Assembly: GCA_963739795.1 (NCBI GenBank)
Contig: CAVUBL010000021.1
Location: forward strand, 124,001-188,000
Length of the DNA: 64,000 bases
DNA from: CAVUBL01 sp963739795
GTDB taxonomy: Bacteria; Acidobacteriota; Thermoanaerobaculia; Multivoradales; DATKCC01
Direction: 5' to 3'
Shown here one piece after another: positions 35,398 to 44,113 of this stretch. Under the pieces are notes generated by a model. That model did not search any database. It was given only the letters and a program-made list of their open reading frames with translations, and was not told where the DNA came from. A program made the position numbers and the translations under genes. Each line of letters opens with the position of its first letter. Within the stretch, counting starts at the first letter, position 1.

Positions 35398-35840
35398 CTA
35401 CAGCCCGAGCTCGCCCAGGCTTTCGACCACGAAGGCGCGCTGATGGAGGTGGAAGAGCTCGTCGGCGGAGGCGATGGCGGCGAGGTGCTCCTCGGTTTCC
35501 TGCGCCAGCGGGCCGAACCGGCGCTCCAAGAGATCGGTCACCAAGGCGCGCATGCCCTGATGTTCGCCAAGAGGAACCTTCGGGCGTCGTCGACTTCGGC
35601 GCGCCCGACGCGCCGGAGGCACTCGAGCTTGTGCTGGGGAGAGGACAGGTCTCCCGGGTCCATGAGGGCCGCCAGCGCCGAGGCGATCGCCTCCGGTCGC
35701 TCGAGGTACTCGGCTGCCTGGCTTCTCGAGAGCCCGAACGCCCAGTGCGTGAAAGTTGAGACCAGACTGCCTTTGGCCCTTCGCTCCACGGTGACCTCGG
35801 ACACGTCGGGATCGCCGCCCAGGAGATAGAGGACGATGGA
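35398..35840 (-). pseudogene. Rpn-family gene copy with internal deletion and frameshift
   Basis: From about 35840 the minus strand reads VLYLLGGDPDVSEVTVERR, then FTHWAFGLSRSQAAEYLERPEA and ALMDPGDLSSPQHKLECLRRVGRAEVDDARRFLLANI, colinear with the middle of the copy at 33386. It then jumps in another frame to GMRALVTDLLERRFGPLAQETEE and the identical C-terminus. The N-terminal nuclease core and about 65 residues of the coiled-coil region are missing, so it is inactive. It is convergent with the secreted-protein gene. Confidence 0.85.
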
Positions 35841-35935
35841 GAGGGTCGAGTTGTCGTAGGCAGCCTTGCGGCTTATCTGGTCCGGCTCTATGATTCAGAA
35901 ACACCGTAGTGGCTCATCTACCTGGGAGAGGGCTC

Positions 35936-36571
35936 ATGTCGAGCTTCTACCTGCTGGTTCTGTTCCTCCTGGTCACTGCCGCGGCGATCGCCTGGATGAC
36001 GCCGGTTAAGCCCGACGACCAGAACACGGTGCGGTTCGAGCTGGCGAGGTCGGTGGATGAGGCCCGGCCACTTCTCGGAGAGCTCGATGGCGTCCAGTGG
36101 AAGCGCATGCGGGCGACGTTCCAGCGGGATTTCCTGTTCATTCTCGGCTACGCGGGCTTCTTCGCCGCCGTCGGGCTGGGCGTCCAGCGTCTCAGCCCCT
36201 GGCTCGGGTGGGTGATCGTGGCCCTGGCTCTCGCGGTGGGCCTGTTCGACGTCCTCGAGAACGTCAACGGGCTCGCCGTCCTGAGCCATGCCCTCGGAGA
36301 CGACTCGGTGTCCGCTCTACGCCGGATGTCGAGCTGGTCCCGTCTCAAGTGGCTCACGCTCGGGCCGCTGTGCCTGGGGATCGCCTGGGCCGACCTCGCC
36401 CAGCGGGCGCCGGTCTGGAGCGTCCTGGCGGCCGCGCTCTTCTGCCTCGCCGGGATCGCGTTCTGCGCGAGCCTGGCAGCCCCGTCGGTGCTCTACTCTC
36501 GGTGGCTCGCCACGCTTCTCTTCCTCGCGATGGTCGCCCAGGTGGTGTTGGCTTACAAGCAGCGGCGCTGA
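35936..36571 (+). CDS. Polytopic membrane protein of unknown function
   Basis: A 211-residue protein with hydrophobic segments near residues 3-20, 65-85, 88-108, 137-155, 158-180 and 188-206. The ATG at 35936 is preceded by GGGAGAGGG; an in-frame GTG at 35909 would add nine residues. No catalytic motif is recognised. A C-terminal remnant of a relative lies at 31024-31154, so this gene was once duplicated in the region. It is convergent with the Rpn copy at 36604. Confidence 0.72.
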   Translation: MSSFYLLVLFLLVTAAAIAWMTPVKPDDQNTVRFELARSVDEARPLLGELDGVQWKRMRATFQRDFLFILGYAGFFAAVGLGVQRLSPWLGWVIVALALAVGLFDVLENVNGLAVLSHALGDDSVSALRRMSSWSRLKWLTLGPLCLGIAWADLAQRAPVWSVLAAALFCLAGIAFCASLAAPSVLYSRWLATLLFLAMVAQVVLAYKQRR

Positions 36572-36603
36572 AGGCGTCCAGGCTCGAGCCCGAGCGCCGG
36601 CCT

Positions 36604-37518
36604 CTACAGCCCCAGCTCGTCGAGGCTCCGGACCTCGAGGGCGCGCTGGTTCAGGCGGAAGAGCTCCTCGGCGGAGGCAATGGCATCGAGGCGGCCCTTC
36701 GTCTCCTCGGAGAGCGGCCCGAATTGGCGCTCGAGAAGATCGGCCACCAGGGCACGCATCCCCTCGAGCCGGCCCTTCTCCATGCCCTTCTCCATCCCTC
36801 TGGCTTCTAGAGTATCGGCCCAGGTCATCTCCATGGCTTGCACCTCCCGGTTCGGCTCGGCGGCGAGGAGTGTCTCGTACTCCCCCTGCGCGGCTTCGTC
36901 CAATTGTACGTAAGTCTCCACGATGTTCATCAGCAGGAACTTCCGGGCGTCGTCGACGGCGGCGCGTCCGACACGCCGCAGGCACTCGATCCGATGCTCG
37001 GGGACCGAGAGCTCGCCGCGGTCCATGAGGGCGGAAAGCGCCGCCGTGAGGGCTTCCGGACGATCCAGATACTCGGCCGCCCGGCTCCGCGAGAGCCCGA
37101 AGGCCCAGTACGTGAAGCTGGCGAGCTGGTGGCTAGCGAAGCGATGCTCGACCGTGGACTTTGTGACATCGGGCTCGCCGCCGCGCAGATAGAGCACGAT
37201 CGGTACGACCGGCTCGTGGTCGCGAAGCCAGAGCTGCATGGCGTAGCGCCACATGCGGTGGCCCATGGCGTCGCTCCCCCTGGCATCCGCTTCGATTTCC
37301 ACGTGAACGAGGACGAGCTCCTCCTCGCCATCTAGTGCCTCCACCTCCGCCAGGAGATCGAGGTAGCGGTGCTCTCCCTCGGTCGTGTCGGTGAAGCGCT
37401 CCTTGTCGCGGAAGCGCGGCTCCTCCATGCGGAGCCTCGCCGCGACATCCGGCAAGACGATCCGGACGAAGTCGGCGAAGAACGCCTGGAGGAGCTCTTT
37501 GAAGAGCTGGTCATGCAC
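36604..37518 (-). CDS. Rpn-family (PD-(D/E)XK) protein, copy 3
   Basis: A 304-residue intact paralogue of the protein at 33386: the same opening MHDQLFKELLQAFFADFVRIVLPDVA, the acidic nuclease cluster in YLDLLAEVEALDGEEELVLVHVEIEADA, and the same C-terminal helix region, with a shorter KGMEKGR linker (12 residues less). Function as for the family: recombination-promoting nuclease or transposase-like protein. Directly upstream lies a conserved leader also present before copy 1 (GGTGAGCGATTGG near 37600 on the minus strand), suggesting the copies move or duplicate with their 5' flank. Confidence 0.82.
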   Translation of the reverse strand: MHDQLFKELLQAFFADFVRIVLPDVAARLRMEEPRFRDKERFTDTTEGEHRYLDLLAEVEALDGEEELVLVHVEIEADARGSDAMGHRMWRYAMQLWLRDHEPVVPIVLYLRGGEPDVTKSTVEHRFASHQLASFTYWAFGLSRSRAAEYLDRPEALTAALSALMDRGELSVPEHRIECLRRVGRAAVDDARKFLLMNIVETYVQLDEAAQGEYETLLAAEPNREVQAMEMTWADTLEARGMEKGMEKGRLEGMRALVADLLERQFGPLSEETKGRLDAIASAEELFRLNQRALEVRSLDELGL

Positions 37519-37639
37519 TCCATCCCTCCGATTCTGTGGGTTGGCGAGACGGGCCCCGGTCGATCCGAGGCCTTCACCTCATGAGGACGCAGTTCGGGCA
37601 CCCCAATCGCTCACCGATGGCGACGAGGAGTCCGACCTC

Positions 37640-37975
37640 GCGTGAAGCGGCCGAGCTCCGTCTCGGCCGGCCGAGCGGTACTACGGGCACCGAACGCCCG
37701 GCCGGCGCCGCCGAGGTCCTCCCGCGCGACCCCGAGCTCGGCGGGCTGGTCGGCGAGCCGGGCCCGCCGCCGTTATCCGCGCTCGTCGCCCTCCGGTTCT
37801 TCGGCGGCGTCGCCTCCCCCGGGCTCCTCCCCGTCCCCAGGCACCTCCCGCTTCTGGAAGCGGCCGAACTCCGTCTCGGCCGGCCGATCGGTACTACAGG
37901 CACCGAACGCCCGGCCGGAGCCGACGAGGTCCTCTCGCGCGACCCCGAGGTCGGCGGGCTGGTCGGCGATCATCC
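37640..37975. repeat. Imperfect tandem duplication, about 115 bp at a spacing of 218 bp
   Basis: GAAGCGGCCGARCTCCGTCT-type sequence with about 110 following bases occurs at 37640-37757 and again at 37858-37975, about 90 percent alike by eye. On the minus strand both encode the same peptide (ADQPADLGVAREDL, then RPAETEFGRF), so the block is a decayed, partly duplicated coding sequence. A minus-strand piece reading PFAHFLLSVPDETLRRSGRI (about 38090-37999) probably belonged to the same gene in another frame. No intact gene remains between 37519 and 38102. Confidence 0.55.
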
Positions 37976-38102
37976 GGAGGTAGTCGGCGAGGCGGCGCTC
38001 ATCGCCGGGACTCCCGGAGGAGGTCCATCAGGATGCGACCGCTTCGGCGGAGGGTCTCGTCGGGAACGGAGAGGAGGAAGTGGGCGAAGGGGAGGGGTTT
38101 GT

Positions 38103-38282
38103 CACCACCACGCCAGGAGCCTCGAGATCTACTGGCTGCTCTTGGTCTTCGCCATGACCCTCGAACGCCTCTGGCGACTGCGCTACCTGCACCGCGGCAC
38201 CCATCCTCCCCGCACTGCCATCGAGCTCCTGCGCCGCCTGCGGTGGAGCCTGGCCTCGCCGCCTCCGGTCGACACGAGCTGA
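38103..38282 (+). mobile_element. Transposase C-terminal fragment
   Basis: The plus frame ending at 38282 reads LEIYWLLLVFAMTLERLWRL, then YLHRGTHPPRTAIELL, the characteristic last 50 residues of a DDE transposase found in several IS families. No transposase sequence precedes it, and no terminal repeats are evident. It marks a lost insertion sequence at the right end of the Rpn region. Confidence 0.6.
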
Positions 38283-38732
38283 GCCTGCCCACGGGCTGAC
38301 CCCCCTTCTGACAGGCCTCGCGCCTCCGGGGGGACGTCTCGCCTCACCTCCCAAACAGGCCCCTGATCGCCCTTCGCGACGATACCCGCCGTACCTGAAC
38401 CCACCAGAACCTCCTGAACACCCCGCCCGCAGGCCGTCTCCCTCGCCCTCGTGGGACCAAGTTCCGAAATGGCTGTCCTCAAGCCGCTCCTATTGACTCC
38501 AGATTGCGTCTCTGCTACTTTAAGTGGCATCCCGATAGCTTGGGATGGGAAGGCACTAAAGAATCAGTCGACCTTGGGGCAGAGGGCATCTGGAGGCTCT
38601 GAGTCCAGTGGCGCGTGGCGCGTCAGCCCCGTTGCTATCGCCTGTCGGAGCTGCCTTCAGGCCCATGACGTCCCTTTAACCAAATCTTGAGCCGCAAGTC
38701 AGCGTTCAGGAAGCCTGGGAGGGCAAACAGCG
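38283..38732. other. Non-coding stretch marking a composition change
   Basis: I see no supportable gene here. The left 170 bases are GC-rich and resemble the preceding region; from about 38460 the sequence becomes noticeably AT-richer, matching the genes from 38733 to 48400. An 80-residue open frame at 38451-38690 has no protein-like features. The change suggests a boundary of acquired DNA. Confidence 0.5.
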
Positions 38733-39104
38733 ATGGCCGATCTCGTCTATTCGTTCAAGACCACACTGAGTCCTGAAGATGTAGTAGTCCGAGCCGTGCA
38801 GTTCTTCAGTGGGACCAAGTGGCGACCGAGCGGACAATCGTCGCGCACTGCCACATTTCAGGGCATGCCCCCAATCCCATGGGTACATATCACGCTGATG
38901 GTAATCGCGTTCATGGCGTGCATCGTTCCCGGGATAATCTACTATATATACATTGTGCAGAAGGCCAGAAAATTTCAAAACCTCGTCGTAACGGCCAGTC
39001 CACTTACCAACGGTTCGGAGGTTGTAATTAACTACCCATCCTTCGCTGCAAACGTCGTCACCAAGTTCACCGAGAGCATGCCCCTAATTGAGGAATCGAC
39101 CTAG
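38733..39104 (+). CDS. Small single-span membrane protein, unknown function
   Basis: A 123-residue protein with a soluble N-terminal half (FKTTLSPEDVVVRAVQFFSGTKW), a long hydrophobic span near residues 49-73 (WVHITLMVIAFMACIVPGIIYYIYIV) and a short polar C-terminus. Base composition is lower in GC than the core genes around it. It is followed three bases later by a TM2-domain gene, so the two probably form a small operon. No known domain recognised. Confidence 0.6.
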   Translation: MADLVYSFKTTLSPEDVVVRAVQFFSGTKWRPSGQSSRTATFQGMPPIPWVHITLMVIAFMACIVPGIIYYIYIVQKARKFQNLVVTASPLTNGSEVVINYPSFAANVVTKFTESMPLIEEST

Positions 39105-39107
39105 CCG

Positions 39108-39380
39108 ATGGATTCCGGGTCACAGGAGCACGAACGTTGGTTAAGGACGCTCAGCTCTCGTCAGCGGCGGAGTGACCGAGAGTGGTCTACCGCCTTCGTG
39201 TTGTCTGCAGCTGCGGGTTGGCTGGGGTTGGACAGATTCTACGCTGGTACACCAACGCTCGGGATGTTAAAGCTATTCACATTTGGTGGCTTCGGTATCT
39301 GGTGGTTGGTTGACGTACTGCTACTCTTGAGCGAGAGCATGTGCGACGAGGAGCGACGCCCAATCCGCCGTCGAGGATAG
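39108..39380 (+). CDS. TM2-domain protein
   Basis: A 90-residue protein with the TM2 pattern: a first membrane helix with GWLGLDRFYAG followed by a short loop and GMLKLFTFGGFGIWWLVDVLLLL. TM2 proteins are small membrane proteins of poorly defined role, sometimes found in defence or stress islands. It starts three bases after the preceding membrane-protein gene and shares its lower GC content. Confidence 0.82.
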   Translation: MDSGSQEHERWLRTLSSRQRRSDREWSTAFVLSAAAGWLGLDRFYAGTPTLGMLKLFTFGGFGIWWLVDVLLLLSESMCDEERRPIRRRG

Positions 39381-39413
39381 CGCCGCTGGCTCTACCGTAA
39401 GTTGTGAGGGTAG

Positions 39414-39599
39414 TCATCGCGTAACGGTGGCGGGATAGAAGTCGAGGCCGCCGCAATGGAAGTTGATGGCGTCGCGGAAGCGGGCGCGGTTGCGGAGGCC
39501 GCGGGCGGTGGCTTTGATCCATTGGATCTTGGCGTTGAGGCCTTCGGCCCGGGCGTTGGTGATTCCGAGGACGACGGCGGTTTCGCCGCCGACTGATGC
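39414..39599 (-). mobile_element. ISL3-family transposase C-terminal fragment
   Basis: The minus strand from 39599 reads TAVVLGITNARAEGLNAKIQ, then WIKATARGLRNRARFRDAINFHCGGLDFYP and stops at 39414. This is the conserved end of ISL3-type DDE transposases. Everything upstream of it is replaced at 39600 by an IS3-type gene, so the fragment is the product of one IS inserting into or recombining with another. Confidence 0.8.
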
Positions 39600-39600
39600 C

Positions 39601-39876
39601 TCAGGGGCGCCGATCCGAGAAGATCGCCAACGCTTTTCTTAGGATGTCCCGCTCCTCGCGGACATCCCGCAGCTCACGCCGCAGCTGGCGGTTCTCCACC
39701 TCCAGCTCACTCGGCGCCGCCGTCTCGCCCGCAAGGTTGCGCCGCCACCGGCGCACCATGTCCGGCCGAACCTCCAGCTCCCGGGCAACCTCCGCCACCG
39801 GCCGATCCCCGGCCAACGCCATCCGCACCGCCTCCCGCTTGAACTCCTCGCTGAACCGACGTCGTTTCTCGACCAT
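39601..39876 (-). mobile_element. IS3-family transposase OrfA (no OrfB)
   Basis: A 91-residue protein with the IS3/IS911 OrfA helix-turn-helix (RRFSEEFKREAVRMAL...PVAEVARELEVRPDMVRRWRR) and leucine-zipper-like tail (LEVENRQLRRELRDVREERDILRKALAIF). The catalytic OrfB that should follow is absent; an ISL3 fragment takes its place, so the element cannot transpose by itself. Upstream bases to about 39942 may be the remaining IS end. The stretch 39877-40117 holds no other gene. Confidence 0.88.
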
Positions 39877-40117
39877 TCGTGAACTCCTCCTACCTCATTC
39901 TGAGGCTTCAGTTGCCGTCCACGAATTCGAGGCACCTCCACCTTGACATGGCCCTGGTGCTCTGCTAGGTTCCTTGCTTAGAAGCTTACTCCTCAGAGTG
40001 AGTCTGTTGGGCGAAGTCAATCTGCCGTAGTTCGACCACCACTGCCTTTGTGGGGCTCGACTCGGCAAGCTCTGCATGCTTGCGGACGGCGCAGAGAGTT
40101 ATTAGGGGGTTGCCATT

Positions 40118-41308
40118 GTGACCGAAACACTGGGGAAAGAGCTGGCCTCCTTCCGAGTTCCCCTGACTCCGTACGATGTGCTTGGATACCTTGTGCCTGG
40201 GGGGATCTTCTTCATCCTCGTCTATCTCTTCGAGCTTTGGGGGAGAACTCAGGAGTCCGGCTCTATCGACCAAGCGCGCCTCCATACGCCGGTCTGGACT
40301 GGCTTTCAGGTGCTGAGGCCCGCCAAAGAGGACTGGGTCACATCAGTATTCTTCATCGTCTCGATGCTGGTCCCCTTCTATGTTGCTGGACACATAATCG
40401 CGTCTCTATCGTCTCTCGTAATCGACCGCGTCTTGGTCGCAAAAGGGCATGGATATCCATACGTTCGCCTGCTGGCGCTTCCGGAAGATCCCTACAGAGC
40501 TACCTATCTTGGGCCGCAGTTCTACCGCGGCATCTTCGTCTGGTTTAACGTATATCTTCTTCTGCGGTACGTTCAGAGCTTCCTTGCAGGGCCGAAGCAC
40601 GCAATCGTGGCAGCTGGGTGGCTCGGCCTTGCGGCAAGGATATTGGCATGGTGGCTGGTAGCGGGGTTACTCCTGAAGCTTCTAGTTGGCTGGCTCGTGG
40701 AAGGAAGAGGAGGCCTCAAGTCCGCCTTGTGGCTGCGGAAGATCCCACGTCGTGGCGTCAAGCGAGCGCTGAGGTGGATTCCACATTTCCTACTGGGAAG
40801 ACTCTGGCCGATTCCTTACGATCTAGTCGCTTCGACCTTGTCGAAGTACATCTTTACTCGCGAGCCTTTTGATGGGGCGTTTCGAGAGCACTACCGCAAA
40901 GCGTTCAGAGAGAGATTTTCACTGGAGCCAGACCAGTCCGGGACAAACAATTTCTGGTTGCCATATATCCACTTGCGGTCGAGCGCTCCGGAACTGAGTT
41001 TTTCCCTGTTGGACTGGCTCAGGTTGTATTCGTTTGCCAGAAATCTCTCGGCAGCGTTCTACCTTGTGTTCGTTTATGGATATGGCTGGTTGGTTCTCAA
41101 TCAGGCCCGAGTGTCGGATTGGGCATCATATCGAGTAGAGATTCTAATTGTAGGCCCAGCGTGCTGCCTCCTACTCGCGATGATCATGCTTATTAGGTAT
41201 TACTATCTTTATGTGGCATACTTCACCAAGTTCGTCTTTAGGGCGTTCGTCTATCTGGAAGGCACCGTGGGCGAAGAACAGGGAGAGTCCCCAGCGGCAA
41301 GGACGTGA
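40118..41308 (+). CDS. Polytopic membrane protein of unknown function in the low-GC island
   Basis: A 396-residue protein with hydrophobic segments near residues 24-42, 75-105, 143-160, 170-195, 305-330 and 345-375, and a basic, aromatic cytoplasmic-looking loop in between (ALRWIPHFLLGRLWPIPYDL). It reads like a multi-span membrane protein with no recognisable enzymatic motif. The GTG start has AGGGGG upstream. An IS701-type element lies a few bases after its stop. Position next to the kinase-ATPase/DruA operon and shared composition suggest the same acquired island, but a functional tie is not shown. Confidence 0.65.
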   Translation: MTETLGKELASFRVPLTPYDVLGYLVPGGIFFILVYLFELWGRTQESGSIDQARLHTPVWTGFQVLRPAKEDWVTSVFFIVSMLVPFYVAGHIIASLSSLVIDRVLVAKGHGYPYVRLLALPEDPYRATYLGPQFYRGIFVWFNVYLLLRYVQSFLAGPKHAIVAAGWLGLAARILAWWLVAGLLLKLLVGWLVEGRGGLKSALWLRKIPRRGVKRALRWIPHFLLGRLWPIPYDLVASTLSKYIFTREPFDGAFREHYRKAFRERFSLEPDQSGTNNFWLPYIHLRSSAPELSFSLLDWLRLYSFARNLSAAFYLVFVYGYGWLVLNQARVSDWASYRVEILIVGPACCLLLAMIMLIRYYYLYVAYFTKFVFRAFVYLEGTVGEEQGESPAART

Positions 41309-41320
41309 AAGGATGCTAGT

Positions 41321-42819
41321 TAGCTCTACTTTGTCAGTTTCCCCCGGCCGCCCTGGAGCGACGCCTCTGAGTGCGGTACGCGGAGTCGATGGCGGCCTGT
41401 CGTTGTCGGTGCCTCGCGTGCATCTGGCGGACGACTTCGTCGAGGTCGGCATCGCGGCGAGGGAGGAAGCGAGCGAGGAGGATCTTGACGTCTCGGGTGC
41501 TCAGCAGGGGCAGGTTCTCGGCCTGTTCGAGGCGCTCTTGAAGGAGAAAGAGCATCGCCATCATGACGAGAGCGACGTGGTGATACCAGGCTTGCCAGCT
41601 GCGGGCCTGGTACTCGTCGAGGCCGGCCTCGTTCTTGGCGTCCTGGAAGACCCGTTCGACCCAGAAGCGCTGGCGCTGCATCGAGGCGAGCCGCTGGAGC
41701 GGCGTGTCGGCCGGGGCGTTGCTGAAGCTGTACTTCGTCGTCTCCGGGGCGCCCGTCTCGCGGGTCGCGATCAGGTGCCAGCAGCGAGGGCTCGGGGCCT
41801 TGCCTTCGCGGACCCAGACCCGGCGGTGGAGCGCCTCGACGCGCAGCTCTCCGCGCGTGGCGTGGCGGACCCAGACCTTCGTCCAGCTCGCCGGTTCGAT
41901 CTCCGGCCAGGCGTCGACCCGCACGCTCGTCGGCGCCTGCGCTTCGTTCCGCGTGCCCGTGCCGGCCAACGGCTCCTCGAGAAACACCCGCTGGTCTCGG
42001 TGGACGTCGATGACGAAGGTCTCACCGTCGTCGTCGAGCGCTCGCAACAGGGCGCGGTCCTGCCCGTACGTGCCATCGGCCGCCACCCAGTCGAAGCGCA
42101 CGCCGTTCGTGCGCGCCCGTCGCACCATCTCGAGAGCCAGGGAAGGCTTCGTCCGCAGCGTCCGCCGCGCTTCGGGCACTCCCGCCGCCGCGCAGCGCTC
42201 CGGGTCGTCCGTCCACTCTTTCGGCAAGTAGAGCTCGGCATCGAGAAGACCCACCCACCGGCCGCGCACCAGAGCCGCGAACACGGCGACCTGGCAATTG
42301 TCCGTCTTGCCCTCGAGGCCCATCCACTGCCGCGCCACGCCGACCGACTTCGTTCCCTTCTTCCGAAAGCAGGTCTCGTCGAGCAGGAGGCACGTGTCCT
42401 GGTCGCCCCCCAAGACCGCGTCCAGATCTCCCGCCACCTGGTCCATCACGCCTCGGGCATCCCACGGCGAGTGCGACAGGAAGTGATGCAGCGCCTGGGT
42501 ATCGGTGCCCGGGACTGCCTCGGCCATCCGCTCGACGTTGCGCCGCGTCGCCTGCACCAGGCCGCACAGGTACTGCTGAGCCTGCCTCAACACGCTCCGG
42601 GTCCGCAGCCGAAACCACGGGGCGTAGCCCCGGGCCAGGCCCAGGAAGCGACGCCCCAACCCTTGCAGGGTGACTGGGGCATCCTCGACCTCCTTCGCTT
42701 TACGGCTCTTTCAGGGTTCGGTAGCGCATCCGTCGTTCGCTCCGGGCTTCGTTGACCCAGATTCTATGAGCTAAGATGACTGAAATCAATGGGTTGGGGA
42801 AAGTGACAGAGTAGAGTTA
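41321..42819. mobile_element. Complete IS701-family insertion sequence
   Basis: About 1.5 kb with terminal inverted repeats: TAGCTCTACTTTGTCAGTTT plus CCCC at 41321-41344 matches the reverse complement of 42796-42819 with three mismatches over 24 bases. It encodes one intact transposase on the minus strand; the transposase stop codon lies inside the left repeat. The exact outer ends and target duplication are unclear. It lies between a membrane-protein gene and the 3' end of the DruA-like gene. Confidence 0.8.
41334..42659 (-). CDS. IS701-family DDE transposase
   Basis: A 441-residue intact transposase. The DDE residues can be placed: Asp in CLLLDETCFRKKGTKS, Asp in WVAADGTYGQD, and Glu in WVERVFQDAKNEAGLDEYQARSWQAWYHH, the conserved YREK-like region of the IS4/IS701 group. 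Its GC content is higher than that of the neighbouring low-GC genes, so it is probably a later arrival from the host or a related genome. Terminal repeats flank it, suggesting it can still move. Confidence 0.9.
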   Translation of the reverse strand: MGRRFLGLARGYAPWFRLRTRSVLRQAQQYLCGLVQATRRNVERMAEAVPGTDTQALHHFLSHSPWDARGVMDQVAGDLDAVLGGDQDTCLLLDETCFRKKGTKSVGVARQWMGLEGKTDNCQVAVFAALVRGRWVGLLDAELYLPKEWTDDPERCAAAGVPEARRTLRTKPSLALEMVRRARTNGVRFDWVAADGTYGQDRALLRALDDDGETFVIDVHRDQRVFLEEPLAGTGTRNEAQAPTSVRVDAWPEIEPASWTKVWVRHATRGELRVEALHRRVWVREGKAPSPRCWHLIATRETGAPETTKYSFSNAPADTPLQRLASMQRQRFWVERVFQDAKNEAGLDEYQARSWQAWYHHVALVMMAMLFLLQERLEQAENLPLLSTRDVKILLARFLPRRDADLDEVVRQMHARHRQRQAAIDSAYRTQRRRSRAAGGN

Positions 42820-42934
42820 GTCGCCAGTTGCTTCTTGGACCGTCGGCGCAGCTGAAAAGCGAAATTCTCGATGGATAGGGCACGAATACCTAGCACTGAC
42901 CAGCTGGCAAAGAGCTGAACGTCATACACGACAG

Positions 42935-44113
42935 TTAGTTGGTCTCCAGTAGCTCGAGCATTTGGTCTCGCCTCCATAGCCTAAACTCCTGACGCCTCTC
43001 CGCCCGGGGGACAGCCCACCGTGTTACTGCTCGGGAACCAATATTGCGCGCGGGTTCAACGCCTCTTAAGTCAGCAAAATCATCCTCTCCGCGGAGGTAC
43101 CGGATGGCATTTCCAGCAATAGAGCAAACAAAGACCTCTCTCTTTATGCCATGTCTTGCGAGCTCTCGATCCATTCCGAGTAGCTCTAACCCAGCCCTGA
43201 CGACTCTAAACCTCCAATTCGGACCCTGCCCGAATCGATATCCATGTGAATAGGGGTGCCCCACTCTCTCCAAGCAGGACCGAAGTGCTGTGAAAAGTTC
43301 GTCCGTCACGTGGAAGTGGCCATAACCCTGAGTAAAGCCAACCGACCGAAGATACCATTTCCCATCGAGCTTCAGCCGATTGTACACAGAGGAACGGCCA
43401 AGCGCGGAACAAGTCGTGATCATCGCGAGCCGGGCTCGCTTCTTCAGCCCGGAGATAATGCCTCTTGTGTGGCTATAGCGCTCGTCAAAGTAGTCTTGAA
43501 CTTCACGAGAAGAAGCCAGACATGCGATCAGCTTTCCGCCGAGCAGGAAGCTATAGGGCGGGACAGCACCAAGTGCGAAGGCGTCCATCACATTGACCAG
43601 ACGTCCCTTCCGAGTAGCGGAGTTCCAGCCGATATGGCTGTCCCTCGCATTCAGATTGAACACTGGGTCGCCAAGCCCGATCACTCCCATAAGCTTCCCA
43701 GCGTGACTATCCCAAACAAGGAACCGCATTCGTCGACCAAACCCTTGGGATACGGGAATACTCCATGAGAGCGTTGCCATCCGAAACAAAGCCGCCGTCT
43801 CACTCTTAGACTTAACCAGCTGGAGCCTCGGGCATATCTGCTGGGGAACAACTTCACTTCCATCAGCGAAGAACTTAAGAAGCCGGCCAGCTTGGCGATC
43901 GAGTGCAGGCCGAGCGGCGAGTAGCACTTTCCTTCGCCTTTCTCGGTATTGGAGCCGAATGAGATCCTTTCGCGTTTCGCCAGCAGAGCCAGCACTGTAG
44001 CCGGCGCTAATAAGCTCCGCCCGAATGCGTTCCCTAAGAGAAATGACTAGAGACGGAGGGAGCTCTTTTGGTAACGCTGGACTCTCCGGCGCTCCAGGCG
44101 CCTCGCTTGGCAC
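42935..44113 (-). CDS. DruA-like DUF4338 protein
   Basis: A 392-residue protein carrying the DUF4338 signature of Druantia DruA: MRFLVWDSHAGKLMGVIGLG, then IGWNSATRKGRLVNVMDAFA, LGAVPPYSFLLGGKLIACLA, MITTCSALGRSSVYNRLK and GFTQGYGHFHV, ending with LGMDRELARHGIKREVF. DruA is an essential component of Druantia systems; its biochemical role is not settled. Here it is the last gene of a four-gene operon; the GTG start overlaps the preceding stop by one base (TAGTG). No druB, druC, druD or druE follows; the IS701 element begins about 115 bases downstream. Confidence 0.85.
   Translation of the reverse strand: MPSEAPGAPESPALPKELPPSLVISLRERIRAELISAGYSAGSAGETRKDLIRLQYRERRRKVLLAARPALDRQAGRLLKFFADGSEVVPQQICPRLQLVKSKSETAALFRMATLSWSIPVSQGFGRRMRFLVWDSHAGKLMGVIGLGDPVFNLNARDSHIGWNSATRKGRLVNVMDAFALGAVPPYSFLLGGKLIACLASSREVQDYFDERYSHTRGIISGLKKRARLAMITTCSALGRSSVYNRLKLDGKWYLRSVGFTQGYGHFHVTDELFTALRSCLERVGHPYSHGYRFGQGPNWRFRVVRAGLELLGMDRELARHGIKREVFVCSIAGNAIRYLRGEDDFADLRGVEPARNIGSRAVTRWAVPRAERRQEFRLWRRDQMLELLETN

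Noticed and set aside
38451..38690. Possible 79-residue gene
   Set aside because: No ribosome-binding site, no protein-like pattern, and it lies across a composition change.
42786..42977. Possible 63-residue gene after the DruA-like gene
   Set aside because: It overlaps the 3' end of the DruA-like gene, and its last codons are the IS701 terminal repeat; reported only as a possible interrupted frame.
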